In this document: in pieces, positions 1 through 9,531 of the stretch
How positions within the stretch are numbered: the first letter of the stretch is position 1
Layout of the letters: each line of letters starts with the position of its first letter
NCBI GenBank assembly: GCA_900469615.1
Contig: UBYA01000010.1
Location: 282,248-346,247 of the forward strand
Origin: Hyphomicrobiales bacterium
GTDB lineage: Bacteria; Pseudomonadota; Alphaproteobacteria; Rhizobiales; Rhizobiaceae
DNA length: 64,000 nucleotides
Direction: 5' to 3'
The notes under the pieces: generated by a model
Databases searched by the model: none
What the model saw: the letters and a program-made list of their open reading frames with translations, nothing else
Told to the model about the DNA's origin: nothing
Translations under genes and position numbers: made by a program

Positions 1-167
1 AGGGTCGGATGAGGGGGCTGCCGGTTTGAACTCATGGTTTCTCGTGCTCTTGGCGGGTCCCCCTCATCCGCCTGGCGGCACCTTCTCCCCGAGGGGAGAA
101 GGAGTTGCGCAGCAACGATTTTATTTCGCATACCATTGCCCTTCTCCCCTCCGGGAGAAGGTTGAGA
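1..167. repeat. RIME-like palindromic intergenic repeat (copy A)
   Basis: No coding sequence is seen here. The stretch is built from short palindromic modules: GGGTCGGATGAGGGGG at 2-17, CCCCCTCATCCGCC at about 60-73, CCTTCTCCCCGAGGGGAGAAGG at about 82-103 (two inverted halves around CCGAGG), and CTTCTCCCCTCCGGGAGAAGG at about 140-160. The same modules recur at 16.6 kb and 25.3 kb. They resemble the rhizobial intergenic mosaic elements called RIME; family membership is from memory, the repetition is seen. The element lies just beyond the 3' end of the aminotransferase gene. Confidence 0.75.
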
Positions 168-1397
168 CTAGGCGGCCATCGCCCCGATCTCGCTCGCGAT
201 CAACTTTCCGAGCCGCGATATGCCCTCCTCGATCAACTCGTCATTGGCGCAGGAGAAGCTGACGCGGAAAGTATTCGCGCCGGAGCCGTCGGCAAAAAAA
301 GCCTGACCCGGCACGAAAGCGACCTTCGCCGTTTCAAGCGACCTTGCCAGCAGCTTGGCCCCATCCATGCCCTTCGGCAACGTGACCCAGATGAACATGC
401 CGCCTTCCGGCTTCGTCCAGCTTGTTCCTTGAGGCATGTATTTCGCAAGCGCCGCCAGCATCCTGTCGCGGCGGTGGCTATAGGTCTTGCGGACCTTGGC
501 AACCTGCGCGTCGAAACCGCGTTCGGCGACCTTGTGAATGGCGATCTGGTTGATGGTCGAGGAATGCAGATCGGCCGCCTGCTTCATCAGCACCAGCTTG
601 CGAATAACCGGGGCGTTGGCGACGATGAAGCCGACGCGAAGACCCGGCGCCAGCGTCTTGGAAAAGCTGCCGCAGTAGATCGTCCGCGTGTCGTTGATGC
701 TGCCCTTGCGCGCGATTTCCAGCGCCAGGATCGGCGCGATCGCTTCGCCATTGTAACGCAGCGATTGATAGGCGGCATCCTCGATGACGGCGATATCGAG
801 CTCTTCGGCAAGATCGAGCAGCTTCTCGCGGCCGGCAAGATCGACCGTCTCGCCGGTCGGATTGGCGAAATCGGCCGACAGATAGGCGAACTTCACCCTG
901 CCGCCGGCCCTCGTGGCGGCGGCAGTGTAGGAATCCGGCGTGCGGTTGCCGTTCGGCGTCAATTGGTCGTAGGTCAGCTCGTAGGCATTGAAGGCCTGCA
1001 GCGCGCCGAGATAGGTCGGCGCCGTGACCAATGCCGTGTCCTTCGGCGACAGGAAGAGCTTGCCGAGATAATCGAGACCTTGCTGCGAACCGGAAACGAT
1101 GAAGACGTTTTCAAGTTCGCAGGGAATGCCGAGAGCGCCCATCTGACCGACGAGCCATTCGCGCAGCGGCTTGTAACCTTCGCTGACCGAATATTGCAGC
1201 GCCGCGTTCACCGTGGGACCTGAAAAAATGTCGGCATAAGCCTGCTTGAACTCGGCATCCGGAAACAATGCGGGATCGGGAATGCCACCTGCGAAAGAGA
1301 TGATATCCGGCCGCTCCAGCAGTTTCAGCAGCTCACGGATTTCGGAGGCGCGCATACGGCTGGAGCGCGTCGCAAAGATATTTTCCCAATTCAACAT
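168..1397 (-). CDS. PLP-dependent class I/II aminotransferase (2-aminoadipate aminotransferase-like)
   Basis: About 409 residues, one fold-type I domain covering the whole protein. The PLP-lysine motif is GSFSKTLAPGLRVGF, with the Schiff-base Lys in SKT, preceded by the cofactor-binding VIEDAAYQSLRY segment and the SGSQQGLD helix. The N-terminus (FATRSSRMRASEIRELL) is that of the LysN/2-aminoadipate aminotransferase group, cytosolic enzymes moving amino groups to 2-oxoglutarate; the true substrate cannot be read from sequence. The ATG at 1397 is chosen over the one at 1439 because a GAGGA ribosome-binding site sits about 7 nt upstream of it. It is transcribed alone, towards the left end of the window. 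Confidence 0.85.
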   Translation of the reverse strand: MLNWENIFATRSSRMRASEIRELLKLLERPDIISFAGGIPDPALFPDAEFKQAYADIFSGPTVNAALQYSVSEGYKPLREWLVGQMGALGIPCELENVFIVSGSQQGLDYLGKLFLSPKDTALVTAPTYLGALQAFNAYELTYDQLTPNGNRTPDSYTAAATRAGGRVKFAYLSADFANPTGETVDLAGREKLLDLAEELDIAVIEDAAYQSLRYNGEAIAPILALEIARKGSINDTRTIYCGSFSKTLAPGLRVGFIVANAPVIRKLVLMKQAADLHSSTINQIAIHKVAERGFDAQVAKVRKTYSHRRDRMLAALAKYMPQGTSWTKPEGGMFIWVTLPKGMDGAKLLARSLETAKVAFVPGQAFFADGSGANTFRVSFSCANDELIEEGISRLGKLIASEIGAMAA

Positions 1398-1579
1398 GGG
1401 GCTTCCTCGTAATTTTTGGTCTTTGCGGCACAAGATCACGCAACAAAAGATAAGTCAACAATGCTGACCTAATTTGTTTGTGATGGCGATAAACAATTCA
1501 TGGGAATGGTCGCCATGCGGTTGGTCGCCGGCGCGCCGATCCTCTCAGACAGACCTACACATTTACCGCTTCAAGTGTT

Positions 1580-1618
1580 ATTCTTACATCGTGACTATCG
1601 ATAGGAAAACGTAAGAAT
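1580..1618. promoter_or_regulatory. inverted repeat over the vapB start (candidate VapBC operator)
   Basis: Perfect 8-bp arms ATTCTTAC (1580-1587) and GTAAGAAT (1611-1618), with centres 31 bp apart, about three helical turns. The right arm covers the first bases of the vapB start codon. VapB-VapC complexes typically autorepress by binding such repeats; that this is the operator is inferred. Confidence 0.6.
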
Positions 1619-1826
1619 GGCCACTGCGACCCTTTCATCGAAATTTCAGATATCGATCCCAAAGGAGGTTCGCGACCAGCAGCATTGGAGCGCGGGCCAG
1701 GAATTCGTCTTCATTCCGAAGGGAAAAGGTGTGCTGCTCATTCCCGTACCCGAGCTCGCCGACCTCAAGGGCATGGCGAAGGGTGCCAGCCCCGGCAATT
1801 ACCGTGATCGGAAAGACCGGCTCTGA
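1617..1826 (+). CDS. vapB: VapB-type antitoxin (AbrB/MazE/SpoVT fold)
   Basis: 69 residues. The N-terminal 45 residues carry the swapped-hairpin AbrB signature (TLSSKFQISIPKEVRD, then the acidic/aromatic WSAGQEFVFIP), which dimerises and binds DNA. The C-terminal 20 residues are basic and probably bind and block the toxin. Its stop overlaps the start of the PIN-domain gene (TGATG at 1824-1828), so the two are translationally coupled as in other vapBC operons. Autoregulation is likely through the inverted repeat that overlaps its start. Confidence 0.88.
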   Translation: MATATLSSKFQISIPKEVRDQQHWSAGQEFVFIPKGKGVLLIPVPELADLKGMAKGASPGNYRDRKDRL

Positions 1827-2200
1827 TGCGCGTCGTTGACAGTTCAACGTGGATCGAGTGGCTGACCCAAGGCCCGGCTGCGGATCGACTCCAGGGCGAG
1901 ATGCCTGAACGAAGCGAATGTATCGTCCCCACAATCGTCCAGCTCGAACTTGCCAAATGGTTGGAGCGCGAGCGCGGCGAGGATGCAGTCGATTCATTCT
2001 TCGCCTACACCGCCACCTGCATCATCGCTCCCCTCGATACCGCCCTTGCCCGCCGCGCCGCCGAAGTCTCGGCAAAACGCAAACTCGCACTCGCCGATGC
2101 GATCATCTACGCCACCGCCGAATTGCACGACGCCGACGTTCTGACACTGGACGCTCATTTCAAGGATTTAGATCGCGTGATCTATCTCAGTAAGGAATAA
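1826..2200 (+). CDS. vapC: VapC-type PIN-domain ribonuclease toxin
   Basis: 124 residues, a single PIN domain. The acidic metal-binding residues expected in VapC are visible: Asp5 in VVDSSTWIEW, Glu near residue 42 in IVQLELAKW, Asp in the LALADAIIYATA motif and Asp in LTLDAHFKDL. VapC toxins cleave RNA, often initiator tRNA or 23S rRNA, when released from VapB; the target here is unknown. All catalytic positions look intact, so the pair is probably functional. No integrase or other mobile-element gene is adjacent. Confidence 0.9.
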   Translation: MRVVDSSTWIEWLTQGPAADRLQGEMPERSECIVPTIVQLELAKWLERERGEDAVDSFFAYTATCIIAPLDTALARRAAEVSAKRKLALADAIIYATAELHDADVLTLDAHFKDLDRVIYLSKE

Positions 2201-2308
2201 CAGCGTTTCGTTCCAAATGCGGATCTAATTTGTTTCCGGAGCGGCAGGTGTGCGCCATTTTTGCTTGGCACCATGCATCTCGAATTAAGAAAATGAGCGA
2301 CAGCCAGC

Positions 2309-2896
2309 ATGAGCACCGACCCGACATCATCCTTCTACACAGACAACGCAGCCCTTTACGCCGCGCGCGACCGCAAGCTGCCGAGACAGAGGCTGGACGC
2401 TTTCCTCAACGCACTGCCGGCTGGGGCAGCCATCCTCGAACTGGGTTGCGGCGGTGGTCAGGATGCCGCCTACATGCTGTCCCACGGCTTCGACGTCACG
2501 CCGACGGATGGTTCCGCCGAACTCGCCAAAGAAGCTGAAAACCGCATCGGCAGACCCGTTCGAATCATGCGCTTCGAAACCCTGGATGCCACAGAATCTT
2601 TTGATGGCGTATGGGCCGAAGCCAGCCTCTTGCATGTTCCGAGATCCGTCCTGCCGGATGTCTTCGATCGCATTCTGCGTGCCTTGAAACCGACCGGCGT
2701 TTTCCACGCCAGCTTCAAGGCGGGGGAAGCAGAAGGACATGACAAGTTCGGGCGCTATTACAACTACCCTTCCGCCGCGTGGCTTGAGGCCATGCTGAGC
2801 GCCGGGGGATGGAGAAATATCACCATGACCGAAGCCGAGGGTGGCGGCTTCGATGGCGAGCCGACACGATGGCTCCATGTAAAGGCGCAGAAATAG
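2309..2896 (+). CDS. class I SAM-dependent methyltransferase (TehB/UbiE-like)
   Basis: 195 residues. Motif I, AAILELGCGGGQDA (about residues 40-53), forms the glycine-rich SAM-binding loop; DVTPTDGSAELA supplies the acidic residue after strand 2; the segment FDGVWAEASLLHVPRS is motif IV-like and LKPTGVFHASFKAG is the post-motif strand. The compact size and the LHV segment resemble tellurite-resistance TehB-like methyltransferases, but the substrate cannot be inferred. It stands alone, convergent with ilvC across a shared terminator-like hairpin. Confidence 0.82.
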   Translation: MSTDPTSSFYTDNAALYAARDRKLPRQRLDAFLNALPAGAAILELGCGGGQDAAYMLSHGFDVTPTDGSAELAKEAENRIGRPVRIMRFETLDATESFDGVWAEASLLHVPRSVLPDVFDRILRALKPTGVFHASFKAGEAEGHDKFGRYYNYPSAAWLEAMLSAGGWRNITMTEAEGGGFDGEPTRWLHVKAQK

Positions 2897-2899
2897 AAA

Positions 2900-2921
2900 G
2901 GCCGGAGCTTTCGCCCCGGCC
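2900..2921. terminator. bidirectional terminator-like hairpin
   Basis: Arms GGCCGG (2900-2905) and CCGGCC (2916-2921) around a 10-nt loop, between the convergent methyltransferase and ilvC genes. On the minus strand the stem is followed by CTTTCTATTTC, giving a weak T-tract that would suit the methyltransferase less than genes reading the other way. Confidence 0.5.
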
Positions 2922-2945
2922 CTCCATTCCGGCAATGCCGAAAGC

Positions 2946-4001
<1,056 letters not shown>

Positions 4002-4009
4002 TTAAATTG

Positions 4010-4660
4010 TCAGACGGTCGCTGCCGCTTCCGCCAAAACCTTTTCAGTGCCGTAAAGCCGGAGGAAAGCGCTGACCGCCTTTTCCGCCTGACGGCTGGTA
4101 TCCTTCAAACCGGGCTCGCCGAGCAGCATGCGCACATGCAGATCGGAAACGACAAGCCCGTAAAGCGTATGATATGCCTCGTCGGCATCGATAAAGCGAA
4201 GCAGCCCTGCCCGCTTGCCGGCATCGATCAGGCCCATGGCACGGCGGTCGATCTGCCGGCGCCCGCGCTCCAGCAAAAGCTTGCCGAGCTTGGAGCCGTC
4301 CCGGTTCGACTGGCCGATCGCCAGCCGGTTCAAGGCGAGCGAAACGTCGCCGGCCAACACTTCCAGCAGATCGCGGGCGAAAATGACGAGATGATCGTGC
4401 AGGCTCGCCGCGTTCAACCGTTCGCCATTGCGCTCGAAGGTGCGCACCTTGCTGGCCTGATAGGTGATCATGGCCGAAAGCAGTCCATCCCGATCACCGA
4501 ACCACTTGTAAAGGCTTTCCTTGGAACAATTGGCAGCACGCGCGACACCGGAGGTCGTCAGCGCCTTTTCGCCGCCGTCGACGAGCAGACGCAACGCCTG
4601 TTCCAGAACGGCGTTCTGGCGCGGCGAAAACTCGCTCGACTGTCCTACTTCGCTCAGCAC
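4010..4660 (-). CDS. TetR/AcrR-family transcriptional regulator
   Basis: About 216 residues from a GTG at 4660, preferred because GGGAG lies about 8 nt before it; upstream in-frame starts have no visible site. The N-terminal helix-turn-helix reads LTTSGVARAANCSKESLYKWFGDRDGLL, typical of TetR. The remainder is a helical ligand-binding domain, whose inducer cannot be told. A 16-bp perfect palindrome lies just upstream at 4679-4694, suggesting autoregulation. It precedes ilvC by 44 bp on the same strand, so read-through into ilvC is possible, but no functional link is shown. Confidence 0.85.
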   Translation of the reverse strand: MLSEVGQSSEFSPRQNAVLEQALRLLVDGGEKALTTSGVARAANCSKESLYKWFGDRDGLLSAMITYQASKVRTFERNGERLNAASLHDHLVIFARDLLEVLAGDVSLALNRLAIGQSNRDGSKLGKLLLERGRRQIDRRAMGLIDAGKRAGLLRFIDADEAYHTLYGLVVSDLHVRMLLGEPGLKDTSRQAEKAVSAFLRLYGTEKVLAEAAATV

Positions 4661-4678
4661 GATGGCCACTCCCAAATG

Positions 4679-4694
4679 CGTACCGTACGGTACG
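4679..4694. promoter_or_regulatory. 16-bp perfect palindrome, candidate TetR operator
   Basis: CGTACCGTACGGTACG is a perfect inverted repeat located 19 bp upstream of the GTG chosen for the TetR gene. Its position and symmetry fit an autoregulatory operator. Confidence 0.5.
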
Positions 4695-4837
4695 GTTCGT
4701 GGCGCTTTATGCAGGACGCCAAAGCGCCCGTCAAGCGGAATTCGTTGCTGCACTGCGCCAAAAAGAGAGCGCTTGTCAGCGCGGCTTCACGGCGGCTAGA
4801 GCTGGCGGCATCGTATCTTTTGCGTTGGAATGTCCGG

Positions 4838-5317
4838 ATGAAAATCAAGCAACCGCTCTCCGCCGCAGCTTCGGTCGGCTCCGTGGCCAAAGGCAGACGG
4901 CGCATGCCGTTTGGTCTCGCGGGAGTTTGCCTTGTGGCCGGCATCCCTCCCCTGACCGCCTCGGCGCGCTCAACGGCGATGCCGGCCACCAGTCCAACCG
5001 CACACTATTGCGGCAAGCTTCTTTCGAGCGGCAGGCTGGTGGATGTCGAGACCTCCCTGCAGGTCGACAGGCAAGGTCGCATCTCAGGGACTTATCGCTT
5101 CGATGACGACGAAACGACGACGACGGGCTCCCTGTCCGAAATCCAGGCAGGTGGCGGGTGGCAGCATACGCTGCTTTGGACCGACAGGTATGGAACGGGC
5201 TCGCTGACGATCCGCTTCACATCGGATTATAGTCATTTCGAAGGCCTGTGGGGACCGCAAGACGCCGCGCCCAGCTATACCTGGAACGGCGGCGAGTGCA
5301 ACGCGCCCGTCAGTTGA
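4838..5317 (+). CDS. hypothetical secreted protein
   Basis: 159 residues from the ATG at 4838; a second in-frame ATG at 4904 is equally possible. The N-terminus has a basic stretch (KGRRRM) followed by a hydrophobic segment (PFGLAGVCLVAGIPPLTASA), so an exported protein is likely. The mature part contains one possible disulphide pair (Cys in HYCGKLL and Cys in GGECNAP) and beta-rich segments such as GRISGTYRFDD and LTIRFTSDYSHFEGLW. No family is recognised. It is convergent with the AraC-family gene that follows. Confidence 0.6.
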   Translation: MKIKQPLSAAASVGSVAKGRRRMPFGLAGVCLVAGIPPLTASARSTAMPATSPTAHYCGKLLSSGRLVDVETSLQVDRQGRISGTYRFDDDETTTTGSLSEIQAGGGWQHTLLWTDRYGTGSLTIRFTSDYSHFEGLWGPQDAAPSYTWNGGECNAPVS

Positions 5318-5342
5318 TCGAAAGCCGAAATAGAGACGAAGC

Positions 5343-6251
5343 CTATTCCGCTGCCGCCGCGCTGCGCATGGCCTCGACATCCTTCAAGGGCGGCAGGCCG
5401 TAGAGACGGCTGTATTCGCGGCTGAACTGCGAAGGGCTCTGATAGCCGACGCGGTGGCCGGCCGATCCGACATCCAGTTGCTCGACGATCATCAGCCGCC
5501 GCGCCTCATGAAGCCGAAGCTGCTTCTGATATTGCATCGGCGACATCGCGGTCATCGCCTTGAAATGATGATGCAGCGACGAAACGCTCATGCCGACGCG
5601 CTCGGCCAGTTCCTCGATACGCAACGGCTGGGCGAAGTTGCCGCGCAGCCAGCTTACGGCGCGCGCCACCCTGTTGCCCTGCCCTTCCGCCGTGGCGATC
5701 TGCAACAGCCGCGGCCCATCCGGGCCGGTCAGGAGACGATAGAGAATCTCCTGTTCGATCAAGGGTGCCATGGCCGGTATGTCGTCCGGCGTGTCCAGCA
5801 GCCTGATCAGCCGCAGCGTGGCATCGAGAAGCTCCGGCGAGGCATGGCTGACGGCAAGGCCGCGCATCGCATCCGCCGTCAGCGCCTGGCGCGGAACGCT
5901 CACCCGCGACAGCAGCTCATTCAAGCGTTCGCTTTCCAGCGACATGCCGAAACAGAGATAGGGCGTGGCATTGGCAACGCCGGTTATCTGCGTCGATACC
6001 GGCAGATCGAGTGCGGTCAGGACATATTGCCCGGCGCCGTAGTGAAACGTGTCGGTCCCGAGCGTCAGGGACTTGCGGCCCTGGACGACCACAGCGAAGG
6101 CCGGCCGGTAAGCCCTGTGCTGCAACGGCGTGTCCGCCGATTGCCGATGCAGCGTGACGCTGGGGATCGGCGTCGTGAACTCCCCGTCCTCCGTGGCGAA
6201 ACGTGCAACGATGGACGCGAGTTCCTGATTGGGATTGAAGGGCAGTGTCAT
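5343..6251 (-). CDS. AraC-family regulator with AraC_N domain
   Basis: 302 residues from the ATG at 6251; the upstream ATG at 6329 would extend into the divergent promoter. Residues about 20-180 match the AraC_N type (HRAYRPAFAVVVQGRKSL, then YLCFGMSLE), and the C-terminus has two helix-turn-helix units (IEELAERVGMSVSSLHHHFK and VGYQSPSQFSREYSRLYG). This YqhC-like architecture often sits beside an alcohol dehydrogenase or aldehyde reductase gene and activates it in response to aldehydes. Here it is divergent from exactly such a gene, with two 9-bp direct repeats between them. Confidence 0.9.
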   Translation of the reverse strand: MTLPFNPNQELASIVARFATEDGEFTTPIPSVTLHRQSADTPLQHRAYRPAFAVVVQGRKSLTLGTDTFHYGAGQYVLTALDLPVSTQITGVANATPYLCFGMSLESERLNELLSRVSVPRQALTADAMRGLAVSHASPELLDATLRLIRLLDTPDDIPAMAPLIEQEILYRLLTGPDGPRLLQIATAEGQGNRVARAVSWLRGNFAQPLRIEELAERVGMSVSSLHHHFKAMTAMSPMQYQKQLRLHEARRLMIVEQLDVGSAGHRVGYQSPSQFSREYSRLYGLPPLKDVEAMRSAAAAE

Positions 6252-6337
6252 ACGCAACCGATTGTTTTCGAGAGTCTGTCGAGGCTTATCTAGGTGGCTT
6301 CTGCCGCCAGCAAAAGAGCAGCCGCGCATTTAGATTC

Positions 6338-6367
6338 GCAGGATCGTACATAAAGCTTGCAGGATCG
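6338..6367. promoter_or_regulatory. 21-bp spaced direct repeats, candidate AraC-family binding sites
   Basis: GCAGGATCG occurs exactly at 6338-6346 and again at 6359-6367, a 21-bp period that places both on the same face of the helix. AraC-family proteins, with two HTH units each, commonly bind direct repeats of this spacing. The site lies in the 200-bp divergent region between the AraC-family gene and the alcohol dehydrogenase. Confidence 0.6.
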
Positions 6368-6451
6368 CTCTAACGCGGTGGCCCCGTCCCGATGCATAGT
6401 CGGCCATCCCAATTCCACTCCCACCCGTCCGACAAGATAAGGAAGTTTCCC

Positions 6452-7495
6452 ATGCCTATCGCAAAGGGTTATGCAGCAACCGACGCGTCCAAACCGCTCG
6501 TTCCCTTCACCTTCGAGCGTCGCGAGCCGAATGACGACGATGTCGTCATTTCAGTCCAATATTGCGGCGTCTGCCATTCCGATATCCACCAGGCCCGCAA
6601 CGAATGGGGCGGCTCCAAATATCCGATGGTGCCGGGCCATGAAGTCGCAGGCATCGTGACGGCTGTCGGCTCCAAGGTGTCGAAATTCAAGGTCGGCGAC
6701 CGCGTCGGCGTCGGCTGCTTCGTCGATTCCTGCACGACCTGCGCCACGCGCGACCTGGATTACGAACACTACATGCCGGGCCTCGTACAGACCTACAACG
6801 ACGTCGAAGCCGACGGCAAGACGCCGACTTTCGGCGGCTATTCCGACTCGATCGTCGTCAAGGAAGGCTATGTCCTCTCCTTCCCCGACAATATCCCGCT
6901 CGATGCGGGCGCGCCGCTGCTTTGCGCCGGCATCACGCTCTACTCGCCGCTGCGTCACTGGAAGGCCGGTCCGGGCAAGAAGGTCGCGATCGTCGGAATG
7001 GGCGGGCTCGGCCACATGGGCGTCAAGCTGGCGCACGCCATGGGCGCCGACGTGACGGTTCTCAGCCAGACGCTGTCGAAGAAGGAAGACGGCTTCAAGC
7101 TCGGCGCCAAGGATTACTACGCCACCAGCGATGCCGAGACCTTCACCAAGCTCGCCGGCAGCTTCGATCTGATCATCAACACGGTCGGCACCGCCATCGA
7201 CTGGAACGCCTATCTCAACCTGCTGAAATATGATGGCAGCATGGTGCTGGTCGGCGTTCCCGAGCATGCGGTTCCGGTTCACGCCTTCTCGCTCATCCCC
7301 GGCCGCCGCAGCCTCTCCGGCTCCATGATCGGCTCGATCAAGGAGACCCAGGAGATGCTCGATTTCTGCGGCGAGCACAACATCGTCGCCGAGATCGAGA
7401 AGATCAACATTCAGCAGATCAACGAAGCCTATGAGCGGGTGCTGAAGAGCGACGTCCGCTACCGCTTCGTCATCGATATCGCCTCGCTGGCCTAA
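6452..7495 (+). CDS. zinc-type NAD(P)-dependent alcohol dehydrogenase (YahK/CAD-like)
   Basis: 347 residues from the ATG at 6452, which has AAGGA about 9 nt upstream; the upstream ATG at 6392 lacks one. The GroES-like catalytic domain shows the active-site zinc ligands in [11 protein letters not shown] and GHEVAGIV; the Rossmann domain has the [13 protein letters not shown] loop, and S-Q-T after strand 2 suggests NADP preference. It reduces aldehydes or oxidises primary alcohols in the cytosol. Oddly, the structural-zinc lobe, normally four cysteines, reads [17 protein letters not shown]: the third and fourth cysteines are Arg and Met. It is divergent from an AraC-family regulator. Confidence 0.93.
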   Translation: MPIAKGYAATDASKPLVPFTFERREPNDDDVVISVQYCGVCHSDIHQARNEWGGSKYPMVPGHEVAGIVTAVGSKVSKFKVGDRVGVGCFVDSCTTCATRDLDYEHYMPGLVQTYNDVEADGKTPTFGGYSDSIVVKEGYVLSFPDNIPLDAGAPLLCAGITLYSPLRHWKAGPGKKVAIVGMGGLGHMGVKLAHAMGADVTVLSQTLSKKEDGFKLGAKDYYATSDAETFTKLAGSFDLIINTVGTAIDWNAYLNLLKYDGSMVLVGVPEHAVPVHAFSLIPGRRSLSGSMIGSIKETQEMLDFCGEHNIVAEIEKINIQQINEAYERVLKSDVRYRFVIDIASLA

Positions 7496-7502
7496 CCGGA
7501 CA

Positions 7503-7532
7503 AAGGGCGGCGCCCAGTCGGACGCCGCCCTT
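7503..7532. terminator. bidirectional intrinsic terminator
   Basis: Perfect 10-bp arms AAGGGCGGCG (7503-7512) and CGCCGCCCTT (7523-7532) with a 10-nt loop, between the convergent alcohol dehydrogenase and ndh genes. TTCTTCATTCC follows on the plus strand. Confidence 0.8.
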
Positions 7533-7534
7533 CT

Positions 7535-8797
7535 TCATTCCTCGCGTATGCTTTCTCTCTGCGTGATCAGCCGGGCGCTGTGCTGCCGGCTGATGTAGAT
7601 CCACAGCCAGCTCCAGGCGACGGCGATGCGCCAGCGCACGCCGATCAGGAAGTAGATGTGGGCGAGCCCCCAGACCCACCAGGCAAGCCATCCCTTGAGC
7701 TTCAGCCAGCCGAAATCGATGATCGCGGCGCTTTTGCCGATCGTCGCGAGACTGCCCTGATGGCGATAATGGAATGGGCCGGGCGCCGGTTTGCCGGCAA
7801 GCTTGGCCTTGATCACCTTCGCGACATAGGCGCCCTGCTGCTTGGCGGCCGGAGCGATCCCCGGCACCGGGCTGCCGTCGTCGCGCATCACGGCTGCCGT
7901 ATCGCCGATCACGAAAATATCCGGCTTGCCGGGCGCCCGCAGATCCTTATCCACGATAGCGCGGCCGGCCCGGTCCGCGGGAATATCCAGCCATTTCGCC
8001 GCCGGCGACGCCTGGACGCCAGCTGCCCAGACGATGGTACGGCACGGCACGAAAACATCGCCGATCGTCACCCCTTCCGCCGTGCAGGAGGTGACGGGTT
8101 TGCCAAAGCGGAGTTCGACCCCATGCGATTCCAGCTCCCTGCGCGCATAATCGGACAGGTCTTCGGCGAAGGCCGCCAGTACGCGCGGGCCGGCTTCCAC
8201 GAGGATGATCCTCGCCTTGCTCGTATCGATATTGCGGAATTCCTTCGGCAAGGTCGTCCGAGCCAGTTCCGAGATGATCCCGGCAAGCTCGACGCCGGTC
8301 GGACCTGCGCCGACGATGACGAAGGTCAGGAGCGCGTCCCGGACAGCCGGGTCCGTTTCCAGCTCCGCCTGCTCGAAAGCAAGCAGCACGCGCCGACGGA
8401 TGGTCGTGGCATCCTCCAGCGTCTTCAATCCAGGCGCCACAGGCTCCCATTCGTCGTGGCCGAAATAGGCATGGGTGGCCCCTGTCGCCAGCACCAGCGT
8501 ATCGTAAGAAATCCTTTGCCCGTTCTTCAGAAGGACCTGATGCGCCTGGCTGTCGACACCGACGACTTCGGCAAGCAGCGTCGTCACCTCCGGCCTGTCC
8601 CTGAAGAAATTGCGGATCGGCCAGGCGATCTCGGACGTCGCGAGCAAAGTCGTTGCGACCTGATAGAGAAGCGGCTGAAACAGGTGATGATTGCGCCGGT
8701 CGATCATCGTGACGCGGACAGGAGCGCCTTTCAGATCGTTGACGAGCTGTACCCCCCCGAAACCGCCCCCGACAACGACAACGTGATGATCCTGCAT
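7535..8797 (-). CDS. ndh: type II NADH dehydrogenase (NDH-2)
   Basis: 420 residues. It is a monotopic membrane flavoenzyme passing electrons from NADH to quinone without proton pumping. The N-terminal FAD-binding motif is VVVVGGGFGGVQL, the second dinucleotide fold is VIVGAGPTGVELAG, and the quinone-site region AAKQQGAYVAK and the FAD-contact VIGDTAAV are present. The C-terminal 60 residues include hydrophobic helices (GWLAWWVWGLAHIYFLIG) and a basic end that anchor it to the membrane. It is a single gene, convergent with the alcohol dehydrogenase over a strong hairpin. Confidence 0.92.
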   Translation of the reverse strand: MQDHHVVVVGGGFGGVQLVNDLKGAPVRVTMIDRRNHHLFQPLLYQVATTLLATSEIAWPIRNFFRDRPEVTTLLAEVVGVDSQAHQVLLKNGQRISYDTLVLATGATHAYFGHDEWEPVAPGLKTLEDATTIRRRVLLAFEQAELETDPAVRDALLTFVIVGAGPTGVELAGIISELARTTLPKEFRNIDTSKARIILVEAGPRVLAAFAEDLSDYARRELESHGVELRFGKPVTSCTAEGVTIGDVFVPCRTIVWAAGVQASPAAKWLDIPADRAGRAIVDKDLRAPGKPDIFVIGDTAAVMRDDGSPVPGIAPAAKQQGAYVAKVIKAKLAGKPAPGPFHYRHQGSLATIGKSAAIIDFGWLKLKGWLAWWVWGLAHIYFLIGVRWRIAVAWSWLWIYISRQHSARLITQRESIREE

Positions 8798-8905
8798 GGC
8801 AACACCTCATGGATACGTTTCGTGGAAAACGTAGGGTTGAGAAGAACAGGCAGCAACTCTCTTTTATGCATGGCACCCCTGCGCGGCCATGATATTGCGA
8901 AACGC

Positions 8906-9370
8906 TTATTGTGCGTAACCGACAGGAATGGACGAGCCGCTTTTCAGCTCCTCCATGGAGATCGAGGCCGAAACGTCGAAGAGCTCGATCTTTCGCACGA
9001 GCATCTTGTAGATGACATCGTAATGCTCCACGCGCGGCAGCACGATCTTCAGTATATAGTCGTAATTGCCTGTGAGACGATGCGCCTCGACGATCTCGGG
9101 AATGCCGCCGATCGCCTTGCGGAAGGATTCGATCCACTCGTCGGCGTGATGCGCCGTCTTGATGAGGGCATAGACCGTGGTCGGGACACCCATCTTCTCG
9201 CGATCGAGCACGACGATGCGCCGGGCGATATGCCCGCTTTCCTCAAGCCGCTGAATGCGGCGCGAGCAGGCCGAAACCGACAGGGCGACGCGATCGGCCA
9301 GATCGGTGACGGATATGCCGGCATCGGTCTGCAAAAATTCGAGAATCTTTCTATCTCGCTCGTCAAGCAT
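8906..9370 (-). CDS. Lrp/AsnC-family transcriptional regulator
   Basis: 154 residues from the ATG at 9370; two earlier ATGs (9400, 9427) would add a tail unusual for the family. The N-terminal winged HTH begins LDERDRKILEFLQTDAG and has the recognition helix in ALSVSACSRRIQRLEESG. The C-terminal RAM domain (HRLTGNYDYILKIVLP) binds amino-acid effectors and mediates octamer assembly. It is divergent from an aspartate/glutamate racemase gene with 161 bp between them, so it probably controls that gene and itself in response to an amino acid. Confidence 0.92.
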   Translation of the reverse strand: MLDERDRKILEFLQTDAGISVTDLADRVALSVSACSRRIQRLEESGHIARRIVVLDREKMGVPTTVYALIKTAHHADEWIESFRKAIGGIPEIVEAHRLTGNYDYILKIVLPRVEHYDVIYKMLVRKIELFDVSASISMEELKSGSSIPVGYAQ

Positions 9371-9531
9371 TCGCGGCAATCCTGTTTCATACGCCTCCAT
9401 TTTGCACGTATGGCGGAAAATGCGCAAACTATTGCAGGTAAACTCTGATAAGTTTCCAAAAATGCAAACACGCGGCGGCTGAATCGCAGCACTATTCCTC
9501 CATTCACATCTAAGGAGCGGAGAACAGAATT

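Noticed and set aside
1617..2200. vapBC as a marker of a mobile island
   Set aside because: Base composition looks like the surroundings and no transposase, integrase or attachment repeat is nearby.
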